Positions 17,451 to 26,350 of a stretch of 64,000 nt of DNA are shown piece by piece. Both the position numbers and the translations under genes were made by a program. The notes beneath the pieces are model-generated. The model worked only from the letters and a program-made list of their open reading frames with translations. It was not told where the DNA came from and did no database searches. Numbering within the stretch: position 1 is the first letter of the stretch; each line of letters begins with the position of its first letter. Source of the DNA: Paracoccaceae bacterium (GTDB taxonomy: Bacteria > Pseudomonadota > Alphaproteobacteria > Rhodobacterales > Rhodobacteraceae); the NCBI GenBank assembly GCA_002402045.2, contig NVUX02000076.1, forward strand, positions 1 to 64,000, given 5' to 3'.

Positions 17451-17900
17451 ATGAAAAAAATAGTTGTACTTACGACCGCCGCAGGCCTCGGGCTGACCCT
17501 GCTTTTTGGCTTTGGCTTTCCGACATTTGAAACCGCCAAAGACCGTGGGCGGCTGGCCTACGCGCAAAATTGCGCCAGCTGCCATGGGGCCAATCTGGAG
17601 GGGCAAGCGAATTGGCAGGTACCGGATGAAACCGGCACCTACCCCGCCCCGCCCCACAGCCCTGACGGCCACACATGGCACCATGATGATGACCTGCTAT
17701 TTACCTACACCAAGCTTGGCGGGGAAATGGCGATGGCCAACCTTGGGATCACCGATTTCAAAAGCGGCATGCCCGGTTTTGAGGGCGTGCTAACCGATGC
17801 GCAAATTAACGATATTTGGGCCTATATCAAGTCCACCTGGACGGACCGCGAGCGCAATGCGCAAGCGGAACGCACAGCGGCTACGGCCAACGAATCGTAA
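17451..17900 (+). CDS. Periplasmic monohaem c-type cytochrome
   Basis: A 149-residue protein with an N-terminal hydrophobic segment (uncleaved anchor or signal, residues 3-23), one haem-binding motif 'CASCH' (Cys41, Cys44, His45) and a likely axial Met107 in 'KSGMPGF'. The C-terminal helix 'LTDAQINDIWAYIKSTW' is typical of class I cytochromes c. It would carry electrons in the periplasm. It ends 15 bases from the convergent fpr gene. The physiological partner is unknown. Confidence 0.85.
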   Translation: MKKIVVLTTAAGLGLTLLFGFGFPTFETAKDRGRLAYAQNCASCHGANLEGQANWQVPDETGTYPAPPHSPDGHTWHHDDDLLFTYTKLGGEMAMANLGITDFKSGMPGFEGVLTDAQINDIWAYIKSTWTDRERNAQAERTAATANES

Positions 17901-17915
17901 GGTTTTTAGCCTGCC

Positions 17916-18707
17916 CTAATCCACAAACGCCTTTTCAATTACAAACTGCCCCGGCTCACTATTTGAACCTTCTTTCAAGCCAGCAGCCATACAAATCTCT
18001 TTATGCTGAGCCAACATTTCCATCGAACCACAAATCATCACGCGGTCGGTTTCAGGGTTCAGCGCCGCGCCGGTTGCAGCCTCAAACCGGCCATCGCTTA
18101 GCCAATCTGTCATCCGGCCCATCTCGGGGCTTTCTTCCCGCGTCGTGGTGGCGATGAAGCGCAGCTTGTCGCCCACCACCTCTTGCAGCAGCTCGTCTTC
18201 GGCAATTTCCGCCATCAGGCTTTTGCCATAATCCAGCTCTTTTACCTCGCGGCAGGTTTGCGTCAGAATCACTTCGTCAAATTTGTCATAGGTCTCTGGG
18301 TCGCGCATCACCGAGGCAAACGGTGCAATCCCTGTGCCTGTCGAAAACATAATCAGCCGTTTGCCGGGAATCAGCGCATCATGCACCAGCGTGCCCACGG
18401 GCTTGGGACGAATCAGGATATCCTCGCCCACTTTCAAGTGTTGCAGCTTGCTGGTCAGTGGGCCATCAGGCACCTTGATTGAGTAAAACTCAAGCTCCTC
18501 GGCCCAGTTAGGCGAGGCAATGGAATAGGCGCGCAGCAAGGGTTTATCCCCGTTTGGCAGGCCTATCATGGCAAACTCACCCGAGCGGAACCGGAACGAT
18601 GAAGGCCGCGCACAGGTAAAGGAAAACGTCTTATCCGTCCAATGATGCACCTTGCTCACCTTCAAAGATTCAAGCCCGCGATAGGCCTTTGGCAATTCTG
18701 TTGTCAT
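17916..18707 (-). CDS. fpr: Ferredoxin--NADP+ reductase
   Basis: A 263-residue FAD-dependent reductase of the bacterial subclass I type. The FAD motif is 'LLRAYSIASPNW', the phosphate/NADP region 'MFSTGTGIAPFASVMR' and 'VILTQTCR', and the C-terminal part 'RVMICGSMEMLAQHKEICMAAGLKEGSNSEPGQ' ends in 'FVIEKAFVD', the usual Fpr terminus. It moves electrons between NADPH and ferredoxin or flavodoxin and contributes to oxidative stress defence. It is divergent from the DEAD-box helicase gene. Confidence 0.93.
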   Translation of the reverse strand: MTTELPKAYRGLESLKVSKVHHWTDKTFSFTCARPSSFRFRSGEFAMIGLPNGDKPLLRAYSIASPNWAEELEFYSIKVPDGPLTSKLQHLKVGEDILIRPKPVGTLVHDALIPGKRLIMFSTGTGIAPFASVMRDPETYDKFDEVILTQTCREVKELDYGKSLMAEIAEDELLQEVVGDKLRFIATTTREESPEMGRMTDWLSDGRFEAATGAALNPETDRVMICGSMEMLAQHKEICMAAGLKEGSNSEPGQFVIEKAFVD

Positions 18708-18799
18708 ATTCGTTCTCCTTCAAGGGGCCGTATATCGCGGTTTGCCCCGAGGTAAAACCGCAATTTTCTGACAACATATCCGTAGTCGCCCTAATCACA

Positions 18800-18828
18800 T
18801 TGACCTATGTCACAGATGGGGTTAACAA
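18800..18828 (+). promoter_or_regulatory. Candidate sigma-70-type promoter of the DEAD-box helicase gene
   Basis: TTGACC (18800-18805), a 17-base spacer and TAACAA (18823-18828) form a plausible promoter, placing the transcription start near 18835. The -35 overlaps TTGAC-N4-GTCAC, an imperfect dyad that resembles FNR/CRP-family half sites. A hairpin begins about 7 bases after the predicted start. Confidence 0.5.
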
Positions 18829-18841
18829 TGCCCCTGTGATG

Positions 18842-18863
18842 AAGGCACAATTCGGTGCCTTTT
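18842..18863 (+). terminator. Terminator-like hairpin in the leader of the DEAD-box helicase gene
   Basis: AAGGCAC-AATTCG-GTGCCTT is followed by TT, giving a GGCAC/GTGCC core stem with a run of four T. It lies between the candidate promoter and the start codon. A second hairpin (GCCGC/GCGGC around 18865-18882) follows. The first resembles an early attenuator or a cold-responsive leader structure. Confidence 0.45.
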
Positions 18864-18911
18864 AGCCGCGTTTATAAGCGGCCCTGTAACCGCCGCAATA
18901 AACGGATAAAC

Positions 18912-20849
18912 ATGACTAAATTCAGTGACTTGAACCTTGATGAAAAGGTTCTCAAAGCTATAGCCGAGACCGGCTATGAAACCCCAACGCCCATTCAGGC
19001 CGAAGCGATTCCGCATGCCCTTATGGGCCGAGATGTGCTTGGTATCGCGCAGACCGGCACGGGGAAGACAGCGTCTTTCACCCTGCCGATGATCACCATT
19101 CTGGCAAAAGGCCGCGCACGGGCGCGCATGCCCCGCTCGCTTATCTTGTGCCCCACCCGCGAGCTCGCCGCACAGGTTTCCGAAAATTTCGAGAATTACG
19201 GCAAGTATCACAAACTCAGCATGGCCCTGCTTATCGGTGGCGTTAGCTTTAAAGAGCAAGACCGCCTGATCGATCGCGGCGTTGACGTGCTCATCGCCAC
19301 CCCGGGCCGCTTGCTGGACCACCACGAGCGCGGCAAGCTGATGCTAAACGGCGTGCAGATCATGGTGGTTGATGAAGCCGACCGGATGCTCGACATGGGC
19401 TTCATCCCTGATCTTGAGCGCATTTTCAAGCTTACGCCTTTCACCCGCCAAACCCTGTTTTTCTCGGCCACTATGGCGCCAGAAATCACGCGGATTACCG
19501 AAGAGTTTTTGCATAACCCCGTGCGGGTTGAAGTGGCGCGGCAAGCTACCACCTCTGAAACCATTACGCAGGTTGTGTGCGAGCATACGCCTAGCCGCCG
19601 AGAGAATGCCGCCAGCGAGAAACGCGACCTGTTGCGTGCTATTATGAAGGGCGAGGGCGAGGCCCTAACCAACGCGATTATTTTCTGTAACCGCAAGGTT
19701 GACGTGGATATTGTTGCAAAATCCCTCAAAAAGCACGGCTTGGATGCCAACCCGATTCACGGCGACCTAGAGCAAAGCCAGCGGATGAAAATCCTTACGG
19801 CCTTTCGTGATGGCGAGCTGAAGTTCCTCGTGGCGTCTGATGTGGCCGCGCGCGGGCTTGATATTCCGAACGTGTCGCACGTGTTTAACTTTGACGTGCC
19901 CATTCATGCCGAAGACTACGTGCACCGTATTGGCCGCACAGGCCGCGCGGGCCGCTCGGGCAAAGCGATTACGCTGTGTATGCCTGTGAACAAAAAGCAC
20001 CTTGATGCGATTGAAGAGCTGGTGAAAACCAAGATCGACCGGATGGAAAACCCGCTGCAAAAGGCGAAAACTGCACCGGCCAAGGTTGAGGAAGCTCCGA
20101 CCGCCGAGAAGGCAGAAAAGCCGGAGCGCACTCGCGCACCGCGCAAGGAACGCGAAGAGCAGCCTAAACGCGAGAATAACCGTCAAGAAGGCAACCGTCG
20201 TAACGAGCGCCGAAATGACAATCGCAACGATAATCGTGGCGACAAGCGGCAAAACAACCGAAACGATAACCGGAATGATAACCGCCGGGGCCCCATGGGC
20301 ATGGGCGACCATATGCCGGCGTTTTTAACCCGAGAATTTCTGCCGATTCCAGAAGAAGCGGTTGAAATTATTAGAGAAAGCCCAAAGCGCAGCCATAAAC
20401 CACAAGCCGAGCCGGACGTGACTGAAGTTGTAGCCGCCGTGGTCGAAACCACGACAGAGGCTGAAGCTCCTGCGGAAAAGCCAAAGCGCAAGCTGCGTAA
20501 ATCGGCCAAAGCCATGGTGGAAGACGCGCCAGAAGCAAAGGTTGAGGAGGAGAAGCCCAAAAAGCGCCGCACGCGCACTAAGGCCCCTGCCCCAGTGGCG
20601 GTTGAAGAACCGAAATCTGAGGAGGCCCCCGCAAAGCCAAAGCGCAAGCGCCGGACCAAAGCACAAATTGAGGCTGATAAAGCCGCTGCGGAGGCCGCAG
20701 GTGTGCCGGATAAGCCAAAGCGCAAGCCTCGTAAAAAGGCAGCGCCGAAGGTTGAGGCACCGATTGCTGAGGCTCCAGCCGAAGCGGCCCCTGCCGAGAA
20801 ACCAAAAAAACGCGCCCGCATTACAGCGCCCGCACCAACTCCGGAATAA
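18912..20849 (+). CDS. DEAD-box ATP-dependent RNA helicase (RhlE-like)
   Basis: A 645-residue protein. The Q motif 'FSDLNLDEKVLKAIAETGYETPTPIQ' is split around residues 4-30. Motif I is 'AQTGTGKT' (46-53), motif II 'DEAD' near 154, motif III 'FSATM', motif V 'RGLDIPN' and motif VI 'HRIGRTGR'. After the core (about 380 residues) comes a low-complexity tail: an Arg/Asn/Asp-rich block ('RRNDNRNDNRGDKRQNNRN'), then three or four 'KPKRK/KPKKR' blocks separated by Glu/Ala-rich linkers. Such tails bind RNA and cold-adapt DEAD-box proteins. A GTG start 19 codons upstream would overlap the leader hairpin; ATG at 18912 is preferred. Confidence 0.93.
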   Translation: MTKFSDLNLDEKVLKAIAETGYETPTPIQAEAIPHALMGRDVLGIAQTGTGKTASFTLPMITILAKGRARARMPRSLILCPTRELAAQVSENFENYGKYHKLSMALLIGGVSFKEQDRLIDRGVDVLIATPGRLLDHHERGKLMLNGVQIMVVDEADRMLDMGFIPDLERIFKLTPFTRQTLFFSATMAPEITRITEEFLHNPVRVEVARQATTSETITQVVCEHTPSRRENAASEKRDLLRAIMKGEGEALTNAIIFCNRKVDVDIVAKSLKKHGLDANPIHGDLEQSQRMKILTAFRDGELKFLVASDVAARGLDIPNVSHVFNFDVPIHAEDYVHRIGRTGRAGRSGKAITLCMPVNKKHLDAIEELVKTKIDRMENPLQKAKTAPAKVEEAPTAEKAEKPERTRAPRKEREEQPKRENNRQEGNRRNERRNDNRNDNRGDKRQNNRNDNRNDNRRGPMGMGDHMPAFLTREFLPIPEEAVEIIRESPKRSHKPQAEPDVTEVVAAVVETTTEAEAPAEKPKRKLRKSAKAMVEDAPEAKVEEEKPKKRRTRTKAPAPVAVEEPKSEEAPAKPKRKRRTKAQIEADKAAAEAAGVPDKPKRKPRKKAAPKVEAPIAEAPAEAAPAEKPKKRARITAPAPTPE

Positions 20850-20870
20850 TGGTTCGACGCATCTGTTAAA

Positions 20871-20909
20871 ATAAGATAGCGTTGCGCCATTGACGCAACG
20901 CTATCTTAT
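20871..20909 (+). terminator. Long hairpin between the helicase gene and ppk2
   Basis: A perfect 16-bp inverted repeat (20871-20886 with 20894-20909, core GATAGCGTTGCG) with a 7-base loop. It follows the helicase stop by 21 bases and ends 12 bases before the ppk2 ATG, so it touches the ppk2 Shine-Dalgarno region (GGAAAC). No T run follows on the + strand. It may end or process the helicase mRNA, or restrain ppk2 translation. Confidence 0.55.
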
Positions 20910-20921
20910 GGAAACAATCCG

Positions 20922-21737
20922 ATGCCAAACAAAACGAATTCCGCCTCTGAAAAGAAACTGTCCAACGCCGCCTATGAGCGCGAGATGTCGCGGCTTCAAG
21001 TTGAGCTGGTCAAAATGCAGGAGTGGATCAAAACCCAAGGGTTGAAGGTCGTCGTGATCTTTGAGGGCCGTGATGCTGCTGGCAAAGGCGGTACTATCAA
21101 GCGGATTACTGAGCCGCTAAACCCGCGCATTTGCCGCGTAGTTGCCCTGCCCGCCCCCACCGAGCGCGAGCAAACCCAGTGGTATTTTCAGCGCTATGTT
21201 TCCCATCTGCCTTGTGCCGGAGAAATGGTAATTTTTGACCGCTCATGGTATAATCGTGGCGGCGTTGAGCGGGTAATGGGCTTTTGCACCGATGAAGAGC
21301 ACCAAGATTTTCTGCGCTCTTGCCCCGAGTTTGAACGCATGCTGGTGCGTTCGGGCATTATGGTGATCAAATACTGGTTTTCGGTCAGTGATGAGGAGCA
21401 GGAACGCCGTTTTCAAAAGCGCCTCAAAACGCCCACAAAACGCTGGAAGCTTTCCCCGATGGACCTAGAATCGCGCAAGCGCTCGGTTGATTACTCTAAG
21501 GCGAAGGACATTATGTTTGCCCATACCGACATCAAGCAATCGCCGTGGTTTGTGGTGCGCTCTGATGTAAAAAAGCACGCGCGGCTAAATTGCATCACGC
21601 ATTTGCTTGCCCAAATTCCCTATGAGGATATCACCCCTGAGGAGATTGTGTTGGAAGAGCGCCCAATCCAGCAAGGATATGTGCGCCCTCCCATGGAAGA
21701 TCAAACCTTCGTTGAGGAAATTCACCTCAAGCTTTAG
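20922..21737 (+). CDS. ppk2: Polyphosphate kinase 2
   Basis: A 271-residue protein of the single-domain (class I-like) PPK2 family. Walker A is 'FEGRDAAGKGGTIKR' (core 49-57), Walker B region 'MVIFDRSWYNRGGVERVMGF', and the lid 'KTPTKRWKLSPMDLESRKR'. PPK2 enzymes use polyphosphate to phosphorylate nucleoside diphosphates, mostly GDP or ADP, in the cytoplasm. The gene follows the helicase and ends with a 4-base overlap with the convergent rnj gene. Confidence 0.95.
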   Translation: MPNKTNSASEKKLSNAAYEREMSRLQVELVKMQEWIKTQGLKVVVIFEGRDAAGKGGTIKRITEPLNPRICRVVALPAPTEREQTQWYFQRYVSHLPCAGEMVIFDRSWYNRGGVERVMGFCTDEEHQDFLRSCPEFERMLVRSGIMVIKYWFSVSDEEQERRFQKRLKTPTKRWKLSPMDLESRKRSVDYSKAKDIMFAHTDIKQSPWFVVRSDVKKHARLNCITHLLAQIPYEDITPEEIVLEERPIQQGYVRPPMEDQTFVEEIHLKL

Positions 21738-23398
21738 GCAACCATCCGGTTAATCAACACTGTGCAAACGGGCTTTTTCCCAATCGCCTTTTTGCACACC
21801 CGATTACAGGCTTGCGCAATCATCTTTTCAACAGCGTCGTCGTCTCCGAGCACGCCGCGTTTGGCCTTCTCAAGGTCGCGGTTCATGGCTGATTCCAGCG
21901 CCTCATCAAGGGTGCCGTGCTTTGGCTCAGGCAGCCCGTGGCCCTCGGCCCACACGCCATCACTCAAACGGTTGTTTTCGTCGATCATCACCGAAACCAC
22001 CACATGCCCGCGCAGGGCAAATTGCAGCCGCTGCCGCACAACGCCGTCCATCGCGCCGATCAGCACAGTGCCGTCCAAATACGTGCGCCCGGTTTCGATA
22101 TGCTCAACAACTTTGGCTTCATTCGTCAGGTCGACCATCACACCATTCGGCGCAATGATAGACTTCCGGCCATTCTCGATTGCCATTTCAGCGTGCTCGC
22201 GCAAGTGGCGATACTCACCATGCATCGGGATAACAAGCTCAGGGTTCAGCAGGGTTTGCAGGCGGTCAAGGTCTGGCCGGTTGGCGTGGCCAGACACGTG
22301 ATAACGGTCATCCTCGGCCACAACAACTACGCCCTTTTTCGCCAGCTGGTTATGAATGCGGCCCACGCCGATTTCATTGCCCGGAATGGTTTTGGATGAA
22401 AACAGGAAAGTATCTCCGGCTTTCAGCTCCATGCCTTGGTATTTGCCCACAGAAAGCTGCGCACTCGCCGCGCGGCGCTCACCTTGCGAGCCCGTGGCCA
22501 AAACCATCAGCTTATCGCGCGGTTTGCCCTTGGCATCTTCAATGCTGATAATTGGCGGAAAGTCTGTCAGAACCCCAGTGCTCATGGCGGTCTGGGTCAT
22601 CACGTTCATCGCGCGCCCCACCATAACCACTTCACGGCCAGCATCTACCGCCGCCTGTGCCAGCGTTTTTAGCCGAGCTACATTAGACGCAAATGTTGTG
22701 GCAACAACCATGCCCGTGGCATGAGTCATCATCTCGGTAATCGCGCTTGGCAGGCTCGCTTCCGAGCGCCCCGGCTTGTGGTTAAACACATTGGTACTAT
22801 CACATACAAAGGCCCTAATGCCGGGCTTCGCAATTTCTTTCATCAGCTCTGGGTCAAACGCCTCGCCCACTTGCGGGTCCGGGTCGATCTTAAAATCACC
22901 TGAGTGGAATATCCGGCCAGCCGGCGTATCAATCACCAGTGCCGAAGCTTCAGGGATAGAGTGCGAAATCGGCGCAAAGCCAACGGTAAACGGGCCAACC
23001 TCTACGGTTTCAGGCCACACGCCCACTTCAACAATCGCTTTGGAGTCAGCCCCCTGGCGCTCCATCTTGTTGCGCCCAATGGCGGCCGTAAACGCACGGC
23101 AATAAATAGGCGCTTGCAGCTGCGGATAAAGCAGGCCAAGCGCACCAATATGGTCCTCATGCGCGTGAGTAATAAATATCCCCTCAAGCCGGTCGGCCCG
23201 CGAAATAATGTAGCTGGCATCCGCCATTATCAGGTCCACCCCGGGGGTGCCCTCCATGTCAGGGAACGTAACCCCAACGTCTACCAGTATAAATTTCTCT
23301 TTGCCCTTTGGGCCGTATCCATAAAGATACATGTTCATGCCAATTTCGCCAGCGCCGCCGAGCGGCAGGTAAATCAGTCTGTCATTTTTCTTAGCCAT
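21734..23398 (-). CDS. rnj: Ribonuclease J
   Basis: A 554-residue metallo-beta-lactamase/beta-CASP nuclease. The zinc motif is 'HAHEDH' (residues 78-83). Further histidines lie in 'PISHSIPEAS' and 'FHSGDFKID', and the beta-CASP motif 'HVSGHANRPDLDRL' is present, followed by a C-terminal domain. RNase J carries out 5'-3' exo- and endonucleolytic mRNA and rRNA processing. ATG at 23398 lies inside the end of coaX (8-base overlap), so it is translationally coupled. It closes the nuo-birA-coaX-rnj transcription unit. Confidence 0.95.
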   Translation of the reverse strand: MAKKNDRLIYLPLGGAGEIGMNMYLYGYGPKGKEKFILVDVGVTFPDMEGTPGVDLIMADASYIISRADRLEGIFITHAHEDHIGALGLLYPQLQAPIYCRAFTAAIGRNKMERQGADSKAIVEVGVWPETVEVGPFTVGFAPISHSIPEASALVIDTPAGRIFHSGDFKIDPDPQVGEAFDPELMKEIAKPGIRAFVCDSTNVFNHKPGRSEASLPSAITEMMTHATGMVVATTFASNVARLKTLAQAAVDAGREVVMVGRAMNVMTQTAMSTGVLTDFPPIISIEDAKGKPRDKLMVLATGSQGERRAASAQLSVGKYQGMELKAGDTFLFSSKTIPGNEIGVGRIHNQLAKKGVVVVAEDDRYHVSGHANRPDLDRLQTLLNPELVIPMHGEYRHLREHAEMAIENGRKSIIAPNGVMVDLTNEAKVVEHIETGRTYLDGTVLIGAMDGVVRQRLQFALRGHVVVSVMIDENNRLSDGVWAEGHGLPEPKHGTLDEALESAMNRDLEKAKRGVLGDDDAVEKMIAQACNRVCKKAIGKKPVCTVLINRMVA

Positions 23399-24170
23399 CA
23401 ATTTTCTTTCTATTTAGGCTCGCAATCAGCATCAATCCATGCACGGTTAAATCCGTATCCAAGTGGTCAAAAACCTTGGTGCCTTGCGCAAATAAGGTCG
23501 AGAGGCCGCCGGTGCCGATGATCTTCATCTTTTGGCCGCGTTCCTCCTGAATACGCTTACATATGCCTTCCACAAGGCCAATGTAACCCCAAAAAATCCC
23601 AGACTGCATACAACCAACGGTATTCGTGCCCACAACGGTCTCGGGCTGCCTTACATCCACATGCGGCAAAGCGGCGGCGGCGTGGTGAAAGGCCTCCATA
23701 GAAACATTCACCCCGGGGGCGATCACGCCGCCAACATAAGCGCCATCATGGTCGGCCACATCAAAGGTGGTCGCAGTGCCAAAATCAACGATAATCAGGT
23801 TGCCGCCATAGCGGTCATACCCCGCCACGCAGTTCACCAGCCGATCTGGCCCGATGCCCACATGCGGGTCCACCCTCGGGGCGGTGCCGATATCTACATC
23901 GGGTTTTCCCACCACCATCGGGCGGCAGTTAAAATAACGGTCAGACAGCACGCGAAGGTTATAGACCACCCGCGGCACGGTAGACGAGATAATAACCTCG
24001 TTGATCTCGGTGCTAATCCCCGCATGGTCCATCAAGTGCTTGAACCACACAAAATACTCGTCTCCCGTTCGGGCGTGGTTGGTAGAGCAGCGAAACTCCG
24101 CGACGAACTTTTCGCCGTCATGCACTGCAAACACAGCGTTTGTATTACCTACATCAATCGCGAGCAGCAT
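23391..24170 (-). CDS. coaX: Type III pantothenate kinase
   Basis: A 259-residue ASKHA-fold kinase. The phosphate loop is 'AIDVGNTN' (residues 4-11), the pantothenate motif 'GIGPDRLVN', and 'IIVDFGTATTFDVAD' is present, the standard CoaX signatures. It catalyses the first step of coenzyme A synthesis and, unlike CoaA, needs a monovalent cation and is not inhibited by CoA. It lies 11 bases after birA and overlaps rnj by 8 bases. Confidence 0.95.
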   Translation of the reverse strand: MLLAIDVGNTNAVFAVHDGEKFVAEFRCSTNHARTGDEYFVWFKHLMDHAGISTEINEVIISSTVPRVVYNLRVLSDRYFNCRPMVVGKPDVDIGTAPRVDPHVGIGPDRLVNCVAGYDRYGGNLIIVDFGTATTFDVADHDGAYVGGVIAPGVNVSMEAFHHAAAALPHVDVRQPETVVGTNTVGCMQSGIFWGYIGLVEGICKRIQEERGQKMKIIGTGGLSTLFAQGTKVFDHLDTDLTVHGLMLIASLNRKKIDG

Positions 24171-24181
24171 GAGCGCTCCTT

Positions 24182-24901
24182 TCAGAAAAACACCTCGGCG
24201 GCGGGTAAAATGCGCGGCCCGTCCGCCGTGCCAAGCACCAGCGCGCCGGTTTCATCTATGGTTTCAAATGTGCCGGAAAGCGTAGCGTCTGGCAAGCGGG
24301 CATGGATAACTTCGCCAATACGTGCGGCCTTGGCCAACCACGCGGTGCGGATCGGCGCAAAGCCGTAGCTGCGCATTTGGTGCTCATATTTCAGAAAGGC
24401 ATTGGCCAGCAGCTCAAGAAAATCTTCATCAGTCGGCGGTGAAAACAGCACTTCTTTCAGCGAAATCGGGGCCAGCGCATCATCAGGCAAGGCCGCTGGA
24501 TGGGGCACCGAAACAAGGTTCACCCCCATGCCCACCACAATGGCCCCCTGTGAGGAGGCCAGCAATATCCCCGCCACCTTGCGCCCTTGCACCAGCACAT
24601 CATTCGGCCATTTCAGTGAAATATCGGCCACCCCGAGGCCCGCAAGCACATCGTGCAAAGCCAGTGCCGCCACAAACGAACGCTGCGCCAGCGTAGACAA
24701 TGGTTCTTGAGAGTGCATAAGGAGGGACGCCGCAAAATTGCCCTTCGGCATATCCCAGCGCTTACCGCGCCGGCCAACCCCAGCGGGCTGCGCCTTGGTC
24801 AAAATCCAGCAATCGCCCTGCCCCACACGGCGCAAGGCTTCAGTATTGGTGCTATCCACCGTCTCAAGCACCACGCGCCCAAGCTCGGGTGGCCAGCCCA
24901 T
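24182..24901 (-). CDS. birA: Biotin--[acetyl-CoA-carboxylase] ligase
   Basis: A 239-residue biotin protein ligase without the N-terminal HTH of the E. coli repressor form, so enzymatic only. Motifs: 'VDSTNTEALRR' near residue 16, the biotin/ATP loop 'GVGRRGKRWDMPKGNFAAS', and 'LKWPNDVLV'. A short SH3-like C-terminal domain follows. It attaches biotin to BCCP. Its ATG directly follows the nuoN stop (TAG-ATG), coupling the two. Confidence 0.93.
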   Translation of the reverse strand: MGWPPELGRVVLETVDSTNTEALRRVGQGDCWILTKAQPAGVGRRGKRWDMPKGNFAASLLMHSQEPLSTLAQRSFVAALALHDVLAGLGVADISLKWPNDVLVQGRKVAGILLASSQGAIVVGMGVNLVSVPHPAALPDDALAPISLKEVLFSPPTDEDFLELLANAFLKYEHQMRSYGFAPIRTAWLAKAARIGEVIHARLPDATLSGTFETIDETGALVLGTADGPRILPAAEVFF

Positions 24902-26341
24902 CTAGCCGAGCAACGCGCGTGCGGCGCTCAGGGCATAACCCTCAATGCCAAACATATTCACAATGCCAAACACCATTGCCGCCGCCGAGGCTGCCAGCAG
25001 CCCCATATGCAACATTGGAATTTTGCCATCCAGCGCGTCTGTCGCCTCGCCAAAATACATCAGCTTGATGATACGCAGGTAATAGAAGGCCGAGATCACC
25101 GAGGCAATTACCCCCGCGATCGCCAGCCAACCAAGCCCAGCAGCAAATGCCGCTTGCAGCACATAAAGCTTGGCAAAGAAGCCCACCAGCGGCGGAATGC
25201 CCGCAAGGCTAAACATCAGCACCATAAGCGCCAGCGCCCTGCCCGGTGCCACACGGCTATAAAGGCTCAGCGCCGAAATATCAGTAACCGCACGGCCATC
25301 TTTTTCCATGTTGAGAATAAAGGCAAACACTCCGATATTGGTGGTGACATACACCACCATATAAATCAGCATATTCTGCACGCCAGCCTCTGTGCCCGCC
25401 GCAAGGCCCATAATCGCAAAGCCCATATGGCCAATCGAAGAATAGGCCATCAGCCGTTTAATATTGGTTTGGCCGATCGCCGCCACCGCGCCCACAAACA
25501 TGGAAAGCAGCGCTAGCAGCGCCAATATTTGCTGCCATTCAGCAATAGCGCCCCCAAAGGCATCAAACAAAATTCGCGTAATCATCGCAGCGGCGGCCAC
25601 TTTTGGCGCCGTGGCAAACAGCGCCGTTACCGGCGTAGGAGAGCCTTCATACACATCCGGTGTCCACATATGGAACGGCGCGGCTGAAACCTTAAACGCC
25701 ATGCCCGATACAATAAACACCAAGCCAAATAGCGCACCCAGCGGCAGGCCTTCAGCGGCAATTACGTCGGTGATTTGCACGAACCCAAGCGCACCAGTGT
25801 AGCCATAAACCAGCGACATCCCGTAAAGCAGTAAGCCGCTCGATATTGCGCCCAGCACAAAATACTTAAGCCCCGCCTCGGAAGACCGCAGCGAGTCACG
25901 GTTAAACGCCGCGATCACATAAAGCGCCAGCGATTGCAATTCTAAGCCCATGTAAAGCGACATCATGTTGCCAGCCGAAACCATCATCATCATGCCCACC
26001 ATCGCCAGCGCCACCAGCACCGGAAACTCGAATTTCATCAGCTTTGTACGCTCAAGATATTGCCGCGAAAGCAGCAGCACCGCCGCACCAGACCACAGCA
26101 TGGTGATCTTGGCGAAACGCCCAAAAGCATCATTGATAAACATGCCGTTAAAGGCGGAATCTGTCCCGCGCCCCGTCAGCGCTATCCATGCGCCCACGCC
26201 AATAAACAGCGCTGAAATCAGCCAAAGCGCCTGCGCGCCTACTTCACGTTTGCTAAACACGCCCCACATCAGCACGGCCATAGCCGCGCCAACAAGCACC
26301 AGCTCGGGCAAAACCACGTTTACATCATTGCCTATCATCAT
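24902..26341 (-). CDS. nuoN: NADH-quinone oxidoreductase subunit N
   Basis: A 479-residue polytopic membrane protein of the antiporter-like family (about 14 TM). Conserved proton-channel sequences are 'FKVSAAPFHMWTPDVYEGSP' and 'IKRLMAYSSIGHMGF'. It is the membrane-arm subunit nearest the quinone site among the three antiporter homologues. It lies 9 bases downstream of nuoM and abuts birA. Confidence 0.96.
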   Translation of the reverse strand: MMIGNDVNVVLPELVLVGAAMAVLMWGVFSKREVGAQALWLISALFIGVGAWIALTGRGTDSAFNGMFINDAFGRFAKITMLWSGAAVLLLSRQYLERTKLMKFEFPVLVALAMVGMMMMVSAGNMMSLYMGLELQSLALYVIAAFNRDSLRSSEAGLKYFVLGAISSGLLLYGMSLVYGYTGALGFVQITDVIAAEGLPLGALFGLVFIVSGMAFKVSAAPFHMWTPDVYEGSPTPVTALFATAPKVAAAAMITRILFDAFGGAIAEWQQILALLALLSMFVGAVAAIGQTNIKRLMAYSSIGHMGFAIMGLAAGTEAGVQNMLIYMVVYVTTNIGVFAFILNMEKDGRAVTDISALSLYSRVAPGRALALMVLMFSLAGIPPLVGFFAKLYVLQAAFAAGLGWLAIAGVIASVISAFYYLRIIKLMYFGEATDALDGKIPMLHMGLLAASAAAMVFGIVNMFGIEGYALSAARALLG

Positions 26342-26350
26342 CTTACCCGC

